Positions 24,931-36,192 of a stretch of DNA of 44,238 nucleotides are shown here, one piece after another. Every line of letters starts with the position of its first letter. Positions within the stretch are counted from its first letter, which is position 1. Under the pieces are notes generated by a model. That model saw only the letters and a list, made by a program, of their open reading frames with translations, did not search any database and was not told the origin of the DNA. The DNA lies in the NCBI GenBank assembly GCA_001642005.1, contig LWCA01000178.1, forward strand, positions 1 to 44,238. Direction: 5' to 3'. A program made the translations under genes and the position numbers. Source of the DNA: Intoshia linei. Lineage: Eukaryota; Orthonectida; Rhopaluridae.

Positions 24931-25855
24931 CAGGGCTAACTTTTTTAGTTTTACAAAAAAAATAAATTCAAATATAAAATCTTACATAAAAATGCTACTA
25001 TTCACTATTATCGTGTGGTTCCCAAACTTGAATACCACGCACAAGAGCCATCTTAAGCCACTTCGTGGCTCCAAGTTAATCCAAAAATTTGAAAAATGTT
25101 GGTTCATATTAAAAGTAATTTTTGACTGGGAATTATTTGCTTAGATTTCTATAGTTGAAATATTTTATCTAGATTAACTCAATATAAGGTGTAGTTTTGT
25201 TTTAAATTTTTAAGCTCTTTTAATTTTTAACAAAATTTCAATCTATGGTTTTGATGTGAAAATTTATTTTTTTGAGGTTGTGATATTTTTGATAATGTTT
25301 ATAATTTTAAAAACTATCCAAAAATGTATTATGATGTTTTATTTAATTATTATCCGGTTTAGCTCAATCATTCTCAAATTAAGTACAATGTCCAATTAAC
25401 ATTTTCCATATAAAAAAATGAAATCTACTAAACACGCTGCAAAGTTAAATCTTAACACCCACTTAATTTTCCACTGCTTAGTTTACACAAAACATTTGAC
25501 ACGTAGAATTAAGTTGTTTTTCTATATTTACTTTTTTTAAAATTTTAAAAACTTGAAAAATTAAAAAAATATTGGCCCCCATATTGGCTTTAAACGTTTC
25601 TTTTTTTGTTCTAGGACGAACAAATAATATTTTTAGTTGGTACCACATATGGTAAAATGTAAATTTTTATTGTCGGTATTTATCGATTAGTTGATAAACA
25701 AAGTTATATAAAAGTTTAGTGTATTAGGATTAAATCTAACGAAATTGTGTATTTTTATGATAAATATGTAAACTTGAACTAAGTACATTTTTAAGTTTAC
25801 ATATTTTATTTACACTACTTTCTAATTTGATTTCTAAATTTTATACTGATTTTAG

Positions 25856-28759
25856 GAACCAAATAAATGTGATTTGAAGGATGAAAAAGAAGGTAAAATT
25901 ACATTGAGAAAAGATGAATTGATTGGTGAGACTGTTGATGAAATCTTTACAGAAGAAAAAAATGTTGATATCAAGAATGATGAAAATGTTGACTTGAAAT
26001 TATCATTAGAAAAAAAGGAAAATGAGGTTAATATAATAAAATTGGAAACTGTCAAGTTTGTTTGTGATATTGATAAAATTACTGAATGTGGTGTAATATT
26101 CTTTAATTTTTTAACAGAAATTGGTTATTCACCTGATTTAATGAAAAATTTCTTAAAAGTTCCTCTTTTTTCAGAATTGGACAGTATTTTTTCATTAAAT
26201 ATTGATGGAAACGAATCTGTAAATGATACAAAAAGTTTTTTGAGGTTTATAAAATCTTTTTTAAACGATAAATTGAATACTGAATCTTTTGTACAGAAAA
26301 TCATGGAATGGTTTATTGAAAAGAGTAAAAAAAACGAAAAGGAAAAAATTGTGTATATAAAATCTAAATTTGGAAAAAATTGTGAAATTAAACATGAACG
26401 TTGTGAATTTAATATTAAAAAATATGAAATTGAAATTATTGAAATTTTACAAAAACTTGAATTGCCTTATGAAAATTCTGAACCCTCTAGTGTTGACGAG
26501 TTTAGGTGCATTATTATGTATGTAATATTTTTGATTGCTGTTAATATGAAAATGTTAAATTCAATGAGTCTAGTCTATGTTAAAATATGTGAACTTGTTT
26601 ATAAAACTAGTATTGATATACCGGTAGAGGAAATAGATTCATTGGAAATTGGTTTGGTTAATGATAGTGTTAAAATTATTGAACAAAGCAATTTAAAATA
26701 TTCACATAGACAGTTTATCGATTTAAGCTTATTAAATGAAAAAGACACAATTATTAAGCAGTTTGAATACCAAATTGCTTGTTTAGAGGGGGAAATTGAA
26801 TCGGTAAAATTAATTTCTAAAAATGAGTCTGATTCGTATAATAATGAGATTAAAGAATTGCAAATTAAATTTAAAAAACTGTACGATGAAAAATGTGATA
26901 TTGAATCAAAGTCTTTGAAAACTGAAACTAATTATTCTATGCTGCTTGATCAAGTCAAAAAAGTCGGTGATAAATTAAAATCTGAAAAAAAAGACAAGGA
27001 AAATCTGATTAATGAGGCTATAAGTAAAAAAATTCGTCATTATGACGAGAAAACTTTAAAGTTGGAACAATATATACAAACATTGGAAAATGAAACTTGT
27101 GGTAGTAGAGAAAAAATTTTAAAACTGGAAACCGACCTTAAAAATACTCAAAATGGATATGAAGCCACCACGAAAAGGCTTAAGAGGCATATGGTTTTAC
27201 TGGAAGAGGATTATTCCAGTCAACTTTTGGATTTACGACAAGAATATGAAAAAAATAACATTAATTTTAACCAAGTCAATAAAGAAAAGTAATTTTTAAT
27301 ATTGTAATATTTTAAAATTTGATAATTATTATTATTTCCAGAGTACAATTAAAAACAGAGTTGATGAATAAATGCCTGGAAAGTGAATCTTTAAAAGTTG
27401 ATAATGATGCTATAAAAATGAAACATTCCAAGGAACAAGCTAATTGCAACATTTTAACCAAACAAAATAATACCCTTAAGGCAATTATTGATCAATTACA
27501 AAATGGTAATAATTAAAATTTTCATTATGCAAGTTCCCCTTTATAATCAATATTTTAATAGAAAAGGAAAATAAAATTGAAAATGAACATAGTTATTTTG
27601 AAAATAAAATTAAATTAATCGAGGACGATAAAAATAATTTAAAGAAAAATTGTGATGAAATTAAGGCAAGTGTTTTTTTATTTATCAACAATTAATTTAG
27701 GCCCAGAATATTATACTGAAGGATAAAATTTCTTTGTTTGTGGAACAAGACAAACAAATTACAGATTGTCGTAAAACTATAGACGTACTGAATGATAAAC
27801 GTAATTTTTTTATAAAAAAAATTGGTTAAAACTTATTTTTACTACTTATGGGCATCTAAATATGAGTATTTTTTATTAATGTTAAGTCCAACATTGATTA
27901 AGAGTACTCATATATATTTGTCTCGCAATTATTACTATTTTTATTGGTTTTTTGAATAAAAATATACATTTATTTTGCAATTATTTATTCTTTACTTTTT
28001 AGTTGCAAAATTTGAAATCACCAACCAATCCAATTCAAACACCATTGACAAGTAAATTTACTTTTTCATTTATTCATTTTTTTGTTTATTTAGAGATTTA
28101 ATTAAAAATTTAATATTAAACTATTTCACTTCAGGACAAAGTGAAAAAATTAATGTTTTAAAAGTTATTGAAAATGTATTATCTTTTGAAGGAGATTCCA
28201 AGATGAAGGTAAATTTTTTTACTTGAGTACCTAATGTAGGGTAAAAAATATTTTTTCTTATTTTTTATCATATAAGTTACTATCGAACTACGGCCCGTTT
28301 TATTTTTTTAAAATTAAAATTTTATGATCATTGATCAGTTTTTAATTAAATGTAGAAAATACTGATACACTGTATGACACCATTTTCATGTTACGATTTA
28401 TGACATCATATTTAGACTATTATAAAATTTATGTAATAAGTCCTGATTTAATTTTATCTTGGTTGAGGTGGTAATCGTGATTAGTATACTTTGCTAATTG
28501 TCGTATACGGTAGAACATTTAACTCAGACTCTGGGTTCCTATACATTAATGATTACAGTTTCTAAATGTCAATTTGGTATATTTAAATGTTTAATGGTAC
28601 AATGTACATTTCATTAATGATTCACTAATTTTTAGTGGAGATCTGTTACTGGCATAGATATTTCTTCCAAAGAGGTTAGTTTTTTACTTTTTAGTTTAAA
28701 ATTTGTTTTAGAGTTTATCGAAAGAATATATTTCATTTTTGGAAAAAGAATCTAGTTAA
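25856..28759 (+). CDS. Long coiled-coil protein, unassigned, 5' partial
   Basis: Exons: 25856-27288, 27342-27505, 27562-27665, 27701-27800, 28003-28051, 28135-28208, 28636-28674, 28712-28759 (TAA). The reading frame is open from the acceptor at 25855, with no in-frame ATG until about residue 95, so at least one upstream exon is missing. The first 250 residues are mostly globular and helical (FFNFLTEIGYSPDLMKNFL, SFVQKIMEWFIEKS); residues from about 300 onward are Lys/Glu/Asn-rich heptad-like coiled coil. The tail is short and polar (SVTGIDISSKES). The 27666-27700 intron is a GC-AG intron. The join between 27800 and 28003 is out of phase by one base, so a small exon between them is probably missing. 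Overall look is of a structural or microtubule-associated coiled-coil protein (NuMA- or HOOK-like N-terminus was considered) but I cannot assign it. Confidence 0.75.
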
Positions 28760-29104
28760 ACAATACTTGTTTTAAATTTTTCATTAAATTATTTTATATT
28801 ACTTTTTAAATTAACTAAAAAAGTTGATGAAACGAAATATCTTTACTCATGGAAAGTCATTTGCTAAAAATGTGTGTCTTCCTGTTTGTAAAACATTCAT
28901 TTAAAAAAATGAGACTAGAAATTAAAAAAACATAAATTTTGAGTCAAGTTTTATCCGGTCAACATTCAATTGAACCATGTATTGTTAGAGCGAAATAATC
29001 ATGAATTTTGCCAATTAATCACATTGACTTTTCGATCAAATTTATAAATTATAGGGAATATTTTTAACTTTTTAAAGGATCTTTAAAAATTTCTTACAAA
29101 CCTT

Positions 29105-29400
29105 ATAAAATTTTCTAAAAAAAAAAAAAAGAAATTTGTGGTCCCTGGTCAATTGGGTTCAAAATTATATTCCTGAGGTCCGTGAGATTCAAATAAAATA
29201 TGAAAATAATTAAATCACCTTGTGTTCATTTTTAGAAGAGAATTTTTAATAAATATGAGTTTCCAGATGTTAGTAATTTATTAGAAAGACGAAAGACGAT
29301 AGCTACATTATTATTTCAAAAATCCCCTTTAATCCACCATTAATAAAATTTAATAAAAAATACCATTTCACACCCTCAGGAAAAAATCAAAATTACAATT
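29105..29400 (+). repeat. hAT-like MITE fragment
   Basis: Shares the internal block with CCACCATTAATAAAATTTAA and the GGTCCGTGAGATTC-like end with the MITE copies at 5914 and 16593. Ends not defined. Confidence 0.45.
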
Positions 29401-29466
29401 ACATCTTTTCTGTCTATATTCCAATTTTGCCAATTAAAAAATTATTATTATTATTAGAAATTTTAT

Positions 29467-31050
29467 AAAGTCCACACTTCAATTACAGTTTTTTCCGAGA
29501 CGTATAATAAGATAAATTTCAACCTCTCTAATTCACATCTTAAGAGTGAAAACTCCCATTGTCATTTTTTTTGAAAATCAACCGAGTTGGAGAATTTAAA
29601 AAAATTATATCTTCAGGGCCAAAACCATAAATTACCCTTTTTTTTTAATAAAAACAGCCCTAGAATTTAAAAGAATGTACAGGTGGTACAGTTGTATCCT
29701 GTTAACACACACAAAAAATTTCAATCCGAATAGTACAGTTGTATCCTGTTAACACACATAAAAAATTTCAATCCGAATAAGTGACGACCTTCACTGTCAA
29801 AAACATTTTTAGTATTTATATATTATTTTTCCAAAATATTTTATTAAAACAAAAAATGTGAAATAATTAATGGTCCGAAAATTAAAAAAAGAGATTATTC
29901 TAATAGAACCTATTCCAGTTGATATAAATACAAAATTTCAACCCGAGAAATCTACGCATTCACGATGAAAATTAATTTTTAATATATTATCAACCAATAT
30001 TTTTAAAATATTTCGATTAACAAATTGTAAAATGTAAAATAAAAATTGAAAATGTAAATATTAATCCTACAATTTCAAAAAAAAATTGTGTATTGAATGT
30101 CTACACATTTCCAATAAAGAAATATAGGTGAAAATCTATATAATTCATTCCTTCGGACTTTTAAATTTCAAATTCTCATTTTCAAATCATTTTGTATAAA
30201 TTTTAAATTATAATACTACAGAAACGATTTTATAAAAGTTTTGATACTAACTTATAGACGTGTTATTTTTTTAATTATAATTGTTAAATTTAACATAAAA
30301 TGGAAAAAAGAAAAGTGACATTCAGAAGCAAACAGGCCATAAAGGTGAAGATGAGGCGTCTCAATGATTCATCACATTGAAAATAACAAAATAGGTTTTT
30401 ATAATTTTATTTTTTTCTGGCATTTATGACAANATTTATTCTAATAGAGCTTATTCCAGTTGATATAAATACAAAATTTCAATTCCAGAAATCTACGCAT
30501 TCATGGTCACTAATAATTTTTAATATATTATCAACCAATATTTTTCAAATATTTCNTTTTAAAGACCACATTTCAATTACACTTTTTTCCGGGACGTATA
30601 ATAAGATACATTTTAACCTCCCAATTTCACAACTTACGTGTCAAAAACTTCAGTTGTCCCTCTTTTAAAAATTAAAGGAGTTGGAGAATATAAAAAAATA
30701 TATGCTGATGCGGATTTTAAAATCATAAACATTATCATAAATTTTAATTTAAAAAAATTATATCTTAAGGACCAAAACCCCAAATTACCCTTCTTTTTTT
30801 ATGAAAACAGCCCTAGAATTTCAAAAAATTTACAGGTAGTACAGTTGTATCCTGTTAACACACATAAAAAATTTCAATCCGAATAAGTGACGACCTTCAC
30901 AGTCAAAAAAGCATTTCAGTATTCATATATTTTTTTTCCGAAATATTTTATTAAAACAAAAAATGTAAAATAATTAACGGTCCCATTAAAAAAAAAGAAG
31001 AGATTATTTTCATAGAGCTTATTTCAGTTGATATAAATACAAAATAATTA
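29467..31050 (+). repeat. Several partial copies of dominant repeat
   Basis: 29467-30432 matches about 7829-9040 of the LYPLA intron element. 30434-30555 and 30557-31050 restart inside the same element. The copy boundaries coincide with single N bases at 30433 and 30556. Short tandem duplications of a segment with GTACAGTTGTATCCTG occur near 29688 and 29732. Confidence 0.65.
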
Positions 31051-31279
31051 AATCATAAAAAATACATAACAAAAATGTGCAAAAATAAATATGTTTATAT
31101 TTTGTTATAAAAATAAAAATGGTCGCAAGTCTGACATGACCGGTATAAACTACATCAGTGCAATATATAATTAAAATTATTTATAATCATAACTTTTATG
31201 ATATAGATTGGAGTTATCGCAATAAATGTTATTGGTGATAGAATTAAAAAGAATTATGTAATTTGATTTATTTATATAA

Positions 31280-31930
31280 CGTTATTAACACTATGCGTAT
31301 GGTAACATTTGAAAATTTTAGCATTTCGATATTTTCTCTACAACTTTTAACTCTCGAAAAGTGATCATTTTTTTGGGCAAGTGGTCACTTTTAGGAAGGT
31401 GGTCATTTTTCCACTAAAGTTAAAATTACAATATCAATGTGGTTACTGTTTTAATTAACATGTAAATAACTTGTAAACTAATATATTAATATTTAACAAT
31501 AAAATGAACAAAATATATATTGATGAATTAATCTACGAATAATATTTATTAGGCGTCCCCGGAAATATATCAGAAATAAGATGATATTTGTAACATTAAC
31601 ATTTATATTTATGTTTTTATAATAATGTAAATTTATTAATCATATAACTATTGAAATGAGAGCCAAAAAAAATATGATCTAGGTTTTTCTAACACCATAA
31701 ATAGACCCTAGCCATCTCTCCACATATTTGGATTTTATTATCTATACTAGATTATAAGTTTAAATTTGACTGAAAATACAGTTAGATATTAAAAAATATG
31801 AGTTTTTTAAATGATAAATTTAGAAAAATGATGTGTTTTTGAGGTAAGGTAGTTTTTGTTTTCATTGATATTTTTAGTGGTCACTTTTCGATCGTCAATG
31901 TACTGCATATACAGTAGACAACACGCATAG
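31280..31930. repeat. Possible pogo/Tigger-like DNA transposon remnant
   Basis: CACTATGCGT near 31288 and ACGCATAG near 31922 are inverted, and AAGTGATCA / AGTGGTCACTTTT motifs occur at both ends. This kind of terminal sequence is seen in pogo-type elements. No transposase seen; low confidence. Confidence 0.3.
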
Positions 31931-32090
31931 TTATAATAATAATATCAATTTATAATATGAAATTACATTTATAACAGACTTGTGTAATTACATTAGTCTT
32001 TAATAAAGAGCAAACTTTTGTTTAAAAGGGTATATAATTAAAATATATTAATTATAATTTCTTCAAAAAAATTTAACCTTTTATTATTNA

Positions 32091-32520
32091 CACACACAAA
32101 AAATTTCAATCTGAATAAGTGACGCCTTCATGATGAAAAAAGCATTTTAGTTTTCATATACTTTTTTTCCGATATATTTTATTAAAACAAAAAATGTGAA
32201 ATAATTAACGGTCCGAAAATTATAAAAAAAAATTATTCTGGTAGAGCTTATTCCAGTTGATATAAATACAAAAGTTCAACTTCGAGAAATCTACGCATTC
32301 CCGATGAAAAATAATTTTTAATATATTATCAACCAATATTTTTCAAATAATTCGATTAAAATAACTAATTGAAAATGTAAATATTGATCCTACAATTTCA
32401 AAAAAAATTTACAGTGAACGTCTACACATTTCCAATAAAGAAATATGGGTGAAAATCTATATAATTCATTCTTTCGGAATTTTTTTTATTGCTACGCAAT
32501 TTTCAAATTTTAAATTCTCA
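32091..32520 (+). repeat. Partial copy of dominant repeat beside dynein gene
   Basis: Matches roughly 8085-8500 of the 7603-9376 element. It starts directly after the N at 32090 and ends about 125 bp before the first recognisable dynein exon. Confidence 0.6.
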
Positions 32521-32645
32521 TTTTCTTCCTATTTGTGGTTGATAAAATTGATTTACTTTAGTGTTAATAATTGATATTATCTACAGTTGACTTTGTAAAA
32601 TAATTTTTATAAAATAATTTTAATGTTAAAATAATATTCAAATAG

Positions 32646-35600
32646 ATATTTACATACCCATCTAAACGACTTTGGGCAAATTGCAAAATTATTTGATCAT
32701 ATAAAACCCATTTACCTGGTTTACGCTGTCGGTGAAAGAAGTGAAGCATTGCGATGTGTAGTTGGTCATTCTCAACAAAACAATAAAAATGTAATGATAC
32801 ATTATTGTTACGGGAAATTAGAATTAAATATACTAGAGACTTTAGTAAACAAAGCCAAACGAGAGGTAGTAAAGAAAATATAAATAAAATAAACGTTTTA
32901 GAATTCTTGGTTAGTTTTAGTAGATTACGTTAATAATTATGAAACCGATAACATTATGAAACATCATTTGCAATCCGTAGCTTCTGTTCGTCAATTAAGT
33001 GCTATAACATTAAGCAGCTCATTCAATACAAACGATGAATTGCCATTTTTAATTTGGTGCATTGTATCTGATGAAACATTTATCAAAGAAAAGATTCATT
33101 TTCAGACGAATATTTTTATTCATATTGAAAATTCTTGTCAGGTGGATTTTTTTAAAAATATTTTACAATATATTATATATTTTTTAGAATTTTATTGAAA
33201 ATATTTTAAATATTGTGGATTATGTTGAACCTAGTCTTTATACGCAGATGCGAAAAATAGATTGTGGGTCTTTATTACATAATGTTGCATATCTGTATGC
33301 TGTTATAAAGTCTAGATGTCTTTTGACTATGGGAAGTTGGATATGTAAAGATAAAATGAATCTCATGGGATATACGTGCATTACAGTATTCACAATTATT
33401 TATAGTATTATATTATTAATATATATTATTAGCAAATTGTTCAAGCATTTAAGGATGGTATTCAACCAACGTCTGGAGACGTTCAATCTGCGTCAACTAG
33501 TAATAGCCATAAAAATATCACAATTAGTAAATTGAAAAATATATTATTTGAGGTTTATTTTATAGTTTTTTTTTAATTTTTAATAGCTTATTTTTTCAAC
33601 CTACATTACAAACGCTCATGATAAAAACTGCTTGAATGCACTCATTGATTATTGGTTATCTCAAAATGCTCTCAAAAAAGATGTCGATATTGGAAAAGGT
33701 ATGATATATTTTTAACTTTTTATTCATTTTTAAATTTAGAAAAATATAAAATATCTCAATTAAATTTAAATTCTACTGCTAGATTGACCAATGTTTGTCA
33801 AAACATATTAAAGCATTCCATGTTTTTGTTAAACGGTGGAGAGGCATGCAACATTTATTCTTGTCCAGAGGTTTCTTAATATAAAAATAATTTTCATTAT
33901 AAAAGAAATTTTTATCATTATTAATTAAAGTTAATAACTATTAACTTTAAAATATTACAATTTTATTGTTGCCCTGTAGAGTTGTTTTACACGGCATTAC
34001 TTTTATGTGCGTTTATTTTTAAAAGTTGCAACACTCATCAATAATAAAATAGTTATCTTATTTTTTTAGACATTAAATGGCTACGATCAATACGTTTTTA
34101 CTAGACTTAATTTTCTTTTTGATAAATTGAATGAATCAACTATATTACATGTTTCAAATCAGGATTGCACTTTACTGTCTAATGGTAATTTTATAAATCA
34201 TAAAAATAATAAAATAATAATATCCATTTTTTTAATAGTAAGCCCAAAATCAAATATATCTTATAAATCAAATAATGAAAGAATTATTAACCGTGGAATA
34301 TATTCTTCTGCTGTTTATGCTGTTTACCGAAATCGTAAAATGATTGATTTTGCAGATATTGCCTCAACTGCAATAAATAAACTACCTAGAGTTTATGGCA
34401 AGGTATCGATTTATTTTTTAATATATTTGTACATGCAGTATTAATTTTCATTTTTCATTTTTAATATTTTGTTAGGATTACATTAGCGAAAAATCAAAAA
34501 GAAGTAATTCTAGTCCTGCTTTTACTGCATTTATTATAAATGAATTGCTACAATTATATGAAAAAATTAGTGAAATAAAAAGTGATCTTTTGGTATGGTT
34601 TATATACATTATTGTAAATTGTGCATTTTAAATTATGCAAAATTTTTGTACAGACTAATTGCTATTTAACGGAATTCCTCGATAACGGAAAAAAATCCTG
34701 ATTAACGGACTCTGAATTTTTCTAAAGTACAAAAATTCCGTTAAATTTTAAGTTAAAATGAAATTTTAGTTATAATATAGCTTTCTTATTTGGTTAAAGA
34801 TAAATTAGCCTGTATTTATTTTACTTTTTAAAAACGTGATAATTTTTGTGAATGGAACAAACATTGATAAATATCGAAACCTCGTAATAATTATTATTTA
34901 TTTATTATTATCAACTTTAGAGACTAAAATCAATCTGTGAAGAGGATGTTGTCGTAGAATATGTGTCTGATTCAATAATTGAGATAGCTTCTGAATTATC
35001 AAGTAACGTTTTACCCAATAAATGGAGAAAATTGTTTGGGCGTTGTGCACCTATACCAACTCTATCTCTAAACAATTGGACATCAGAATTAAGCTCTAAA
35101 TGTACTCATTTGGAAAGAGTTTTGATAAATGTTATTTTTTTATTATTAATCAATAATATCAAACCTGTGTAACGATTATTTTAGGGTTTTGAAAAAATGC
35201 CTTCTTTTCTTCTTAGTGCTTTTTTGAATCCATCAAAATTTTTATCATTTGTTTCTTTGCGGTATGCTGGTGTAAATTCAAACGATGTATCCGTATTGAC
35301 ATCTGAAGTCACCTATCGCGAAAAAGAACACGTAATTATTTAATAATAATATTTACAACATTTTATTTAGGTCAGAGATCCACCGCCGGATGGTATATTT
35401 TTGCACGGGTTTTTCGTTTGGAATTGCACTTGGGATAAAGTGAATTGCGAAATTATTGATCATATTAGTGAGAACGGTTTCGTTCAACTACCGGTTGTAA
35501 ATGTGACACTTGGTACATCTAAAATAGACAAACAAGATAATTTACCTGGCGATGCAGTTACAATGCTACGCAATGAAATTTATTCTTGTCCTGTATACTA

Positions 35601-35712
35601 TTCATATTACAATCGAAAAGAACCAATCATGAAAATTGATATGAAACGAGATGGAATTCCTGCCAGTCGATGGAATTTACGTAATGTCGTTGTCACTTTA
35701 AAACCATATTGA
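32646..35712 (+). CDS. Dynein heavy chain, C-terminal part (AAA6 to CTD)
   Basis: C-terminal 704 residues of a dynein heavy chain, the ATP-driven microtubule motor (full length about 4500). Twelve exons: 32646-32865, 32902-33141, 33188-33385, 33433-33552, 33587-33698, 33740-33870, 34070-34184, 34239-34402, 34476-34592, 34921-35130, 35185-35331, 35371-35712; every join in phase. Early exons cover AAA6 (PIYLVYAVGE, then NSWLVLVDYV where most dyneins have WVVLQNCHL). Middle exons give the AAA6-to-C-terminal linker (GYDQYVFTRL, NKWRKLFG). The end is diagnostic: SFLLSAFLNPSKFL, DPPPDGIFLHGFF, CTWDKVN, EIYSCPVYYSYY, with stop at 35710-35712. The sequence is divergent, so the axonemal versus IFT class is open. 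The first exon begins with a split codon directly after repeats and no upstream motor exons exist in the window, so it is 5'-truncated, misassembled or continues across the N-containing repeats. Confidence 0.94.
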
Positions 35713-36192
35713 TTTGTATTTACATTTATTAAATTTATTTATATGAAATTTTCGAAGTTTAGGACTTGAAATTCCTAATCCAAACCAGCGCGCATCATCA
35801 TTTTAAAAAGTTTGATAATCAGTCAAAAGTTTTGACTCAAAACTGATCAAAGGTTTATTCGTGTGTAATTTTTTGTAGATGCTTAAAGAAGCTAGGCCTA
35901 AAATAACTCTCTATGTCAGAATACTATAATATGTATAATATACATATTCAATTCTGAGCAAAAACCAAACCAAATAACCCTTTTTTAACAGTTTGAAAAC
36001 CATAAATACTATATAAATACACAGGTTAATGTGTTAAAAATTAAAATTCCGTTAATTACATGTTTCATATTTTAATATACTTTATAGACCACGTCGTTTC
36101 TATTTTTTCGATTAATTAAGTGCAATTAGTGAATATACATTAATGATGTTTTATACATTTTATTATATTTGCAATACAAAATATTTAAGTGG
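35713..36192. other. Convergent intergenic spacer
   Basis: Between the dynein stop and the ankyrin gene stop. AT-rich; a near-palindrome with GTCAAAAGTTTTGAC lies near 35823. The minus-strand AATAAA of the ankyrin gene is at 36164-36159. Nothing else seen. Confidence 0.5.
36159..36164 (-). promoter_or_regulatory. Poly(A) signal of ankyrin gene
   Basis: AATAAA on the minus strand about 30 nt after the stop at 36195-36193. Confidence 0.6.

Larger units (their letters stand above)
20240..25855. other. Gene-poor AT-rich stretch
   Basis: Very AT-rich sequence. Apart from the doubtful small ORF at 20995-21286 and a repeat end near 24872-24930, I see no supported exon, RNA gene or intact transposon. 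A short near-palindrome lies at about 23968-23996 (AATGTAGAATCTACATT). The missing first exon of the coiled-coil gene that begins at 25856 should lie somewhere upstream here. Confidence 0.5.
28760..32645. other. Repeat-dense region between two genes
   Basis: From 29105 to about 29400 a piece of the hAT-like MITE family; from 29467 to about 31050 and 32091 to 32520 several partial copies of the 7603-9376 element; 31280-31930 a separate segment with repeated GTGGTCACTTTT motifs. Single N bases interrupt it at 30433, 30556 and 32090. No exon supported; any upstream dynein exons must lie elsewhere. Confidence 0.6.

Noticed and set aside
25852..26055. Minus-strand Ser/Phe-rich ORF
   Set aside because: Mirror of the Lys/Asp/Glu-rich coiled-coil exon on the plus strand.
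32564..32749. Minus-strand ORF with LHFFHRQRKPGKWVLYD
   Set aside because: It is antisense to the first dynein exon (32646-32865), whose plus-strand frame joins in phase with eleven further dynein exons.
32941..32960. ATG codons as a start for the dynein fragment
   Set aside because: The frame is open upstream across a 36-bp intron into an exon that aligns with dynein AAA6, so these are internal methionines.
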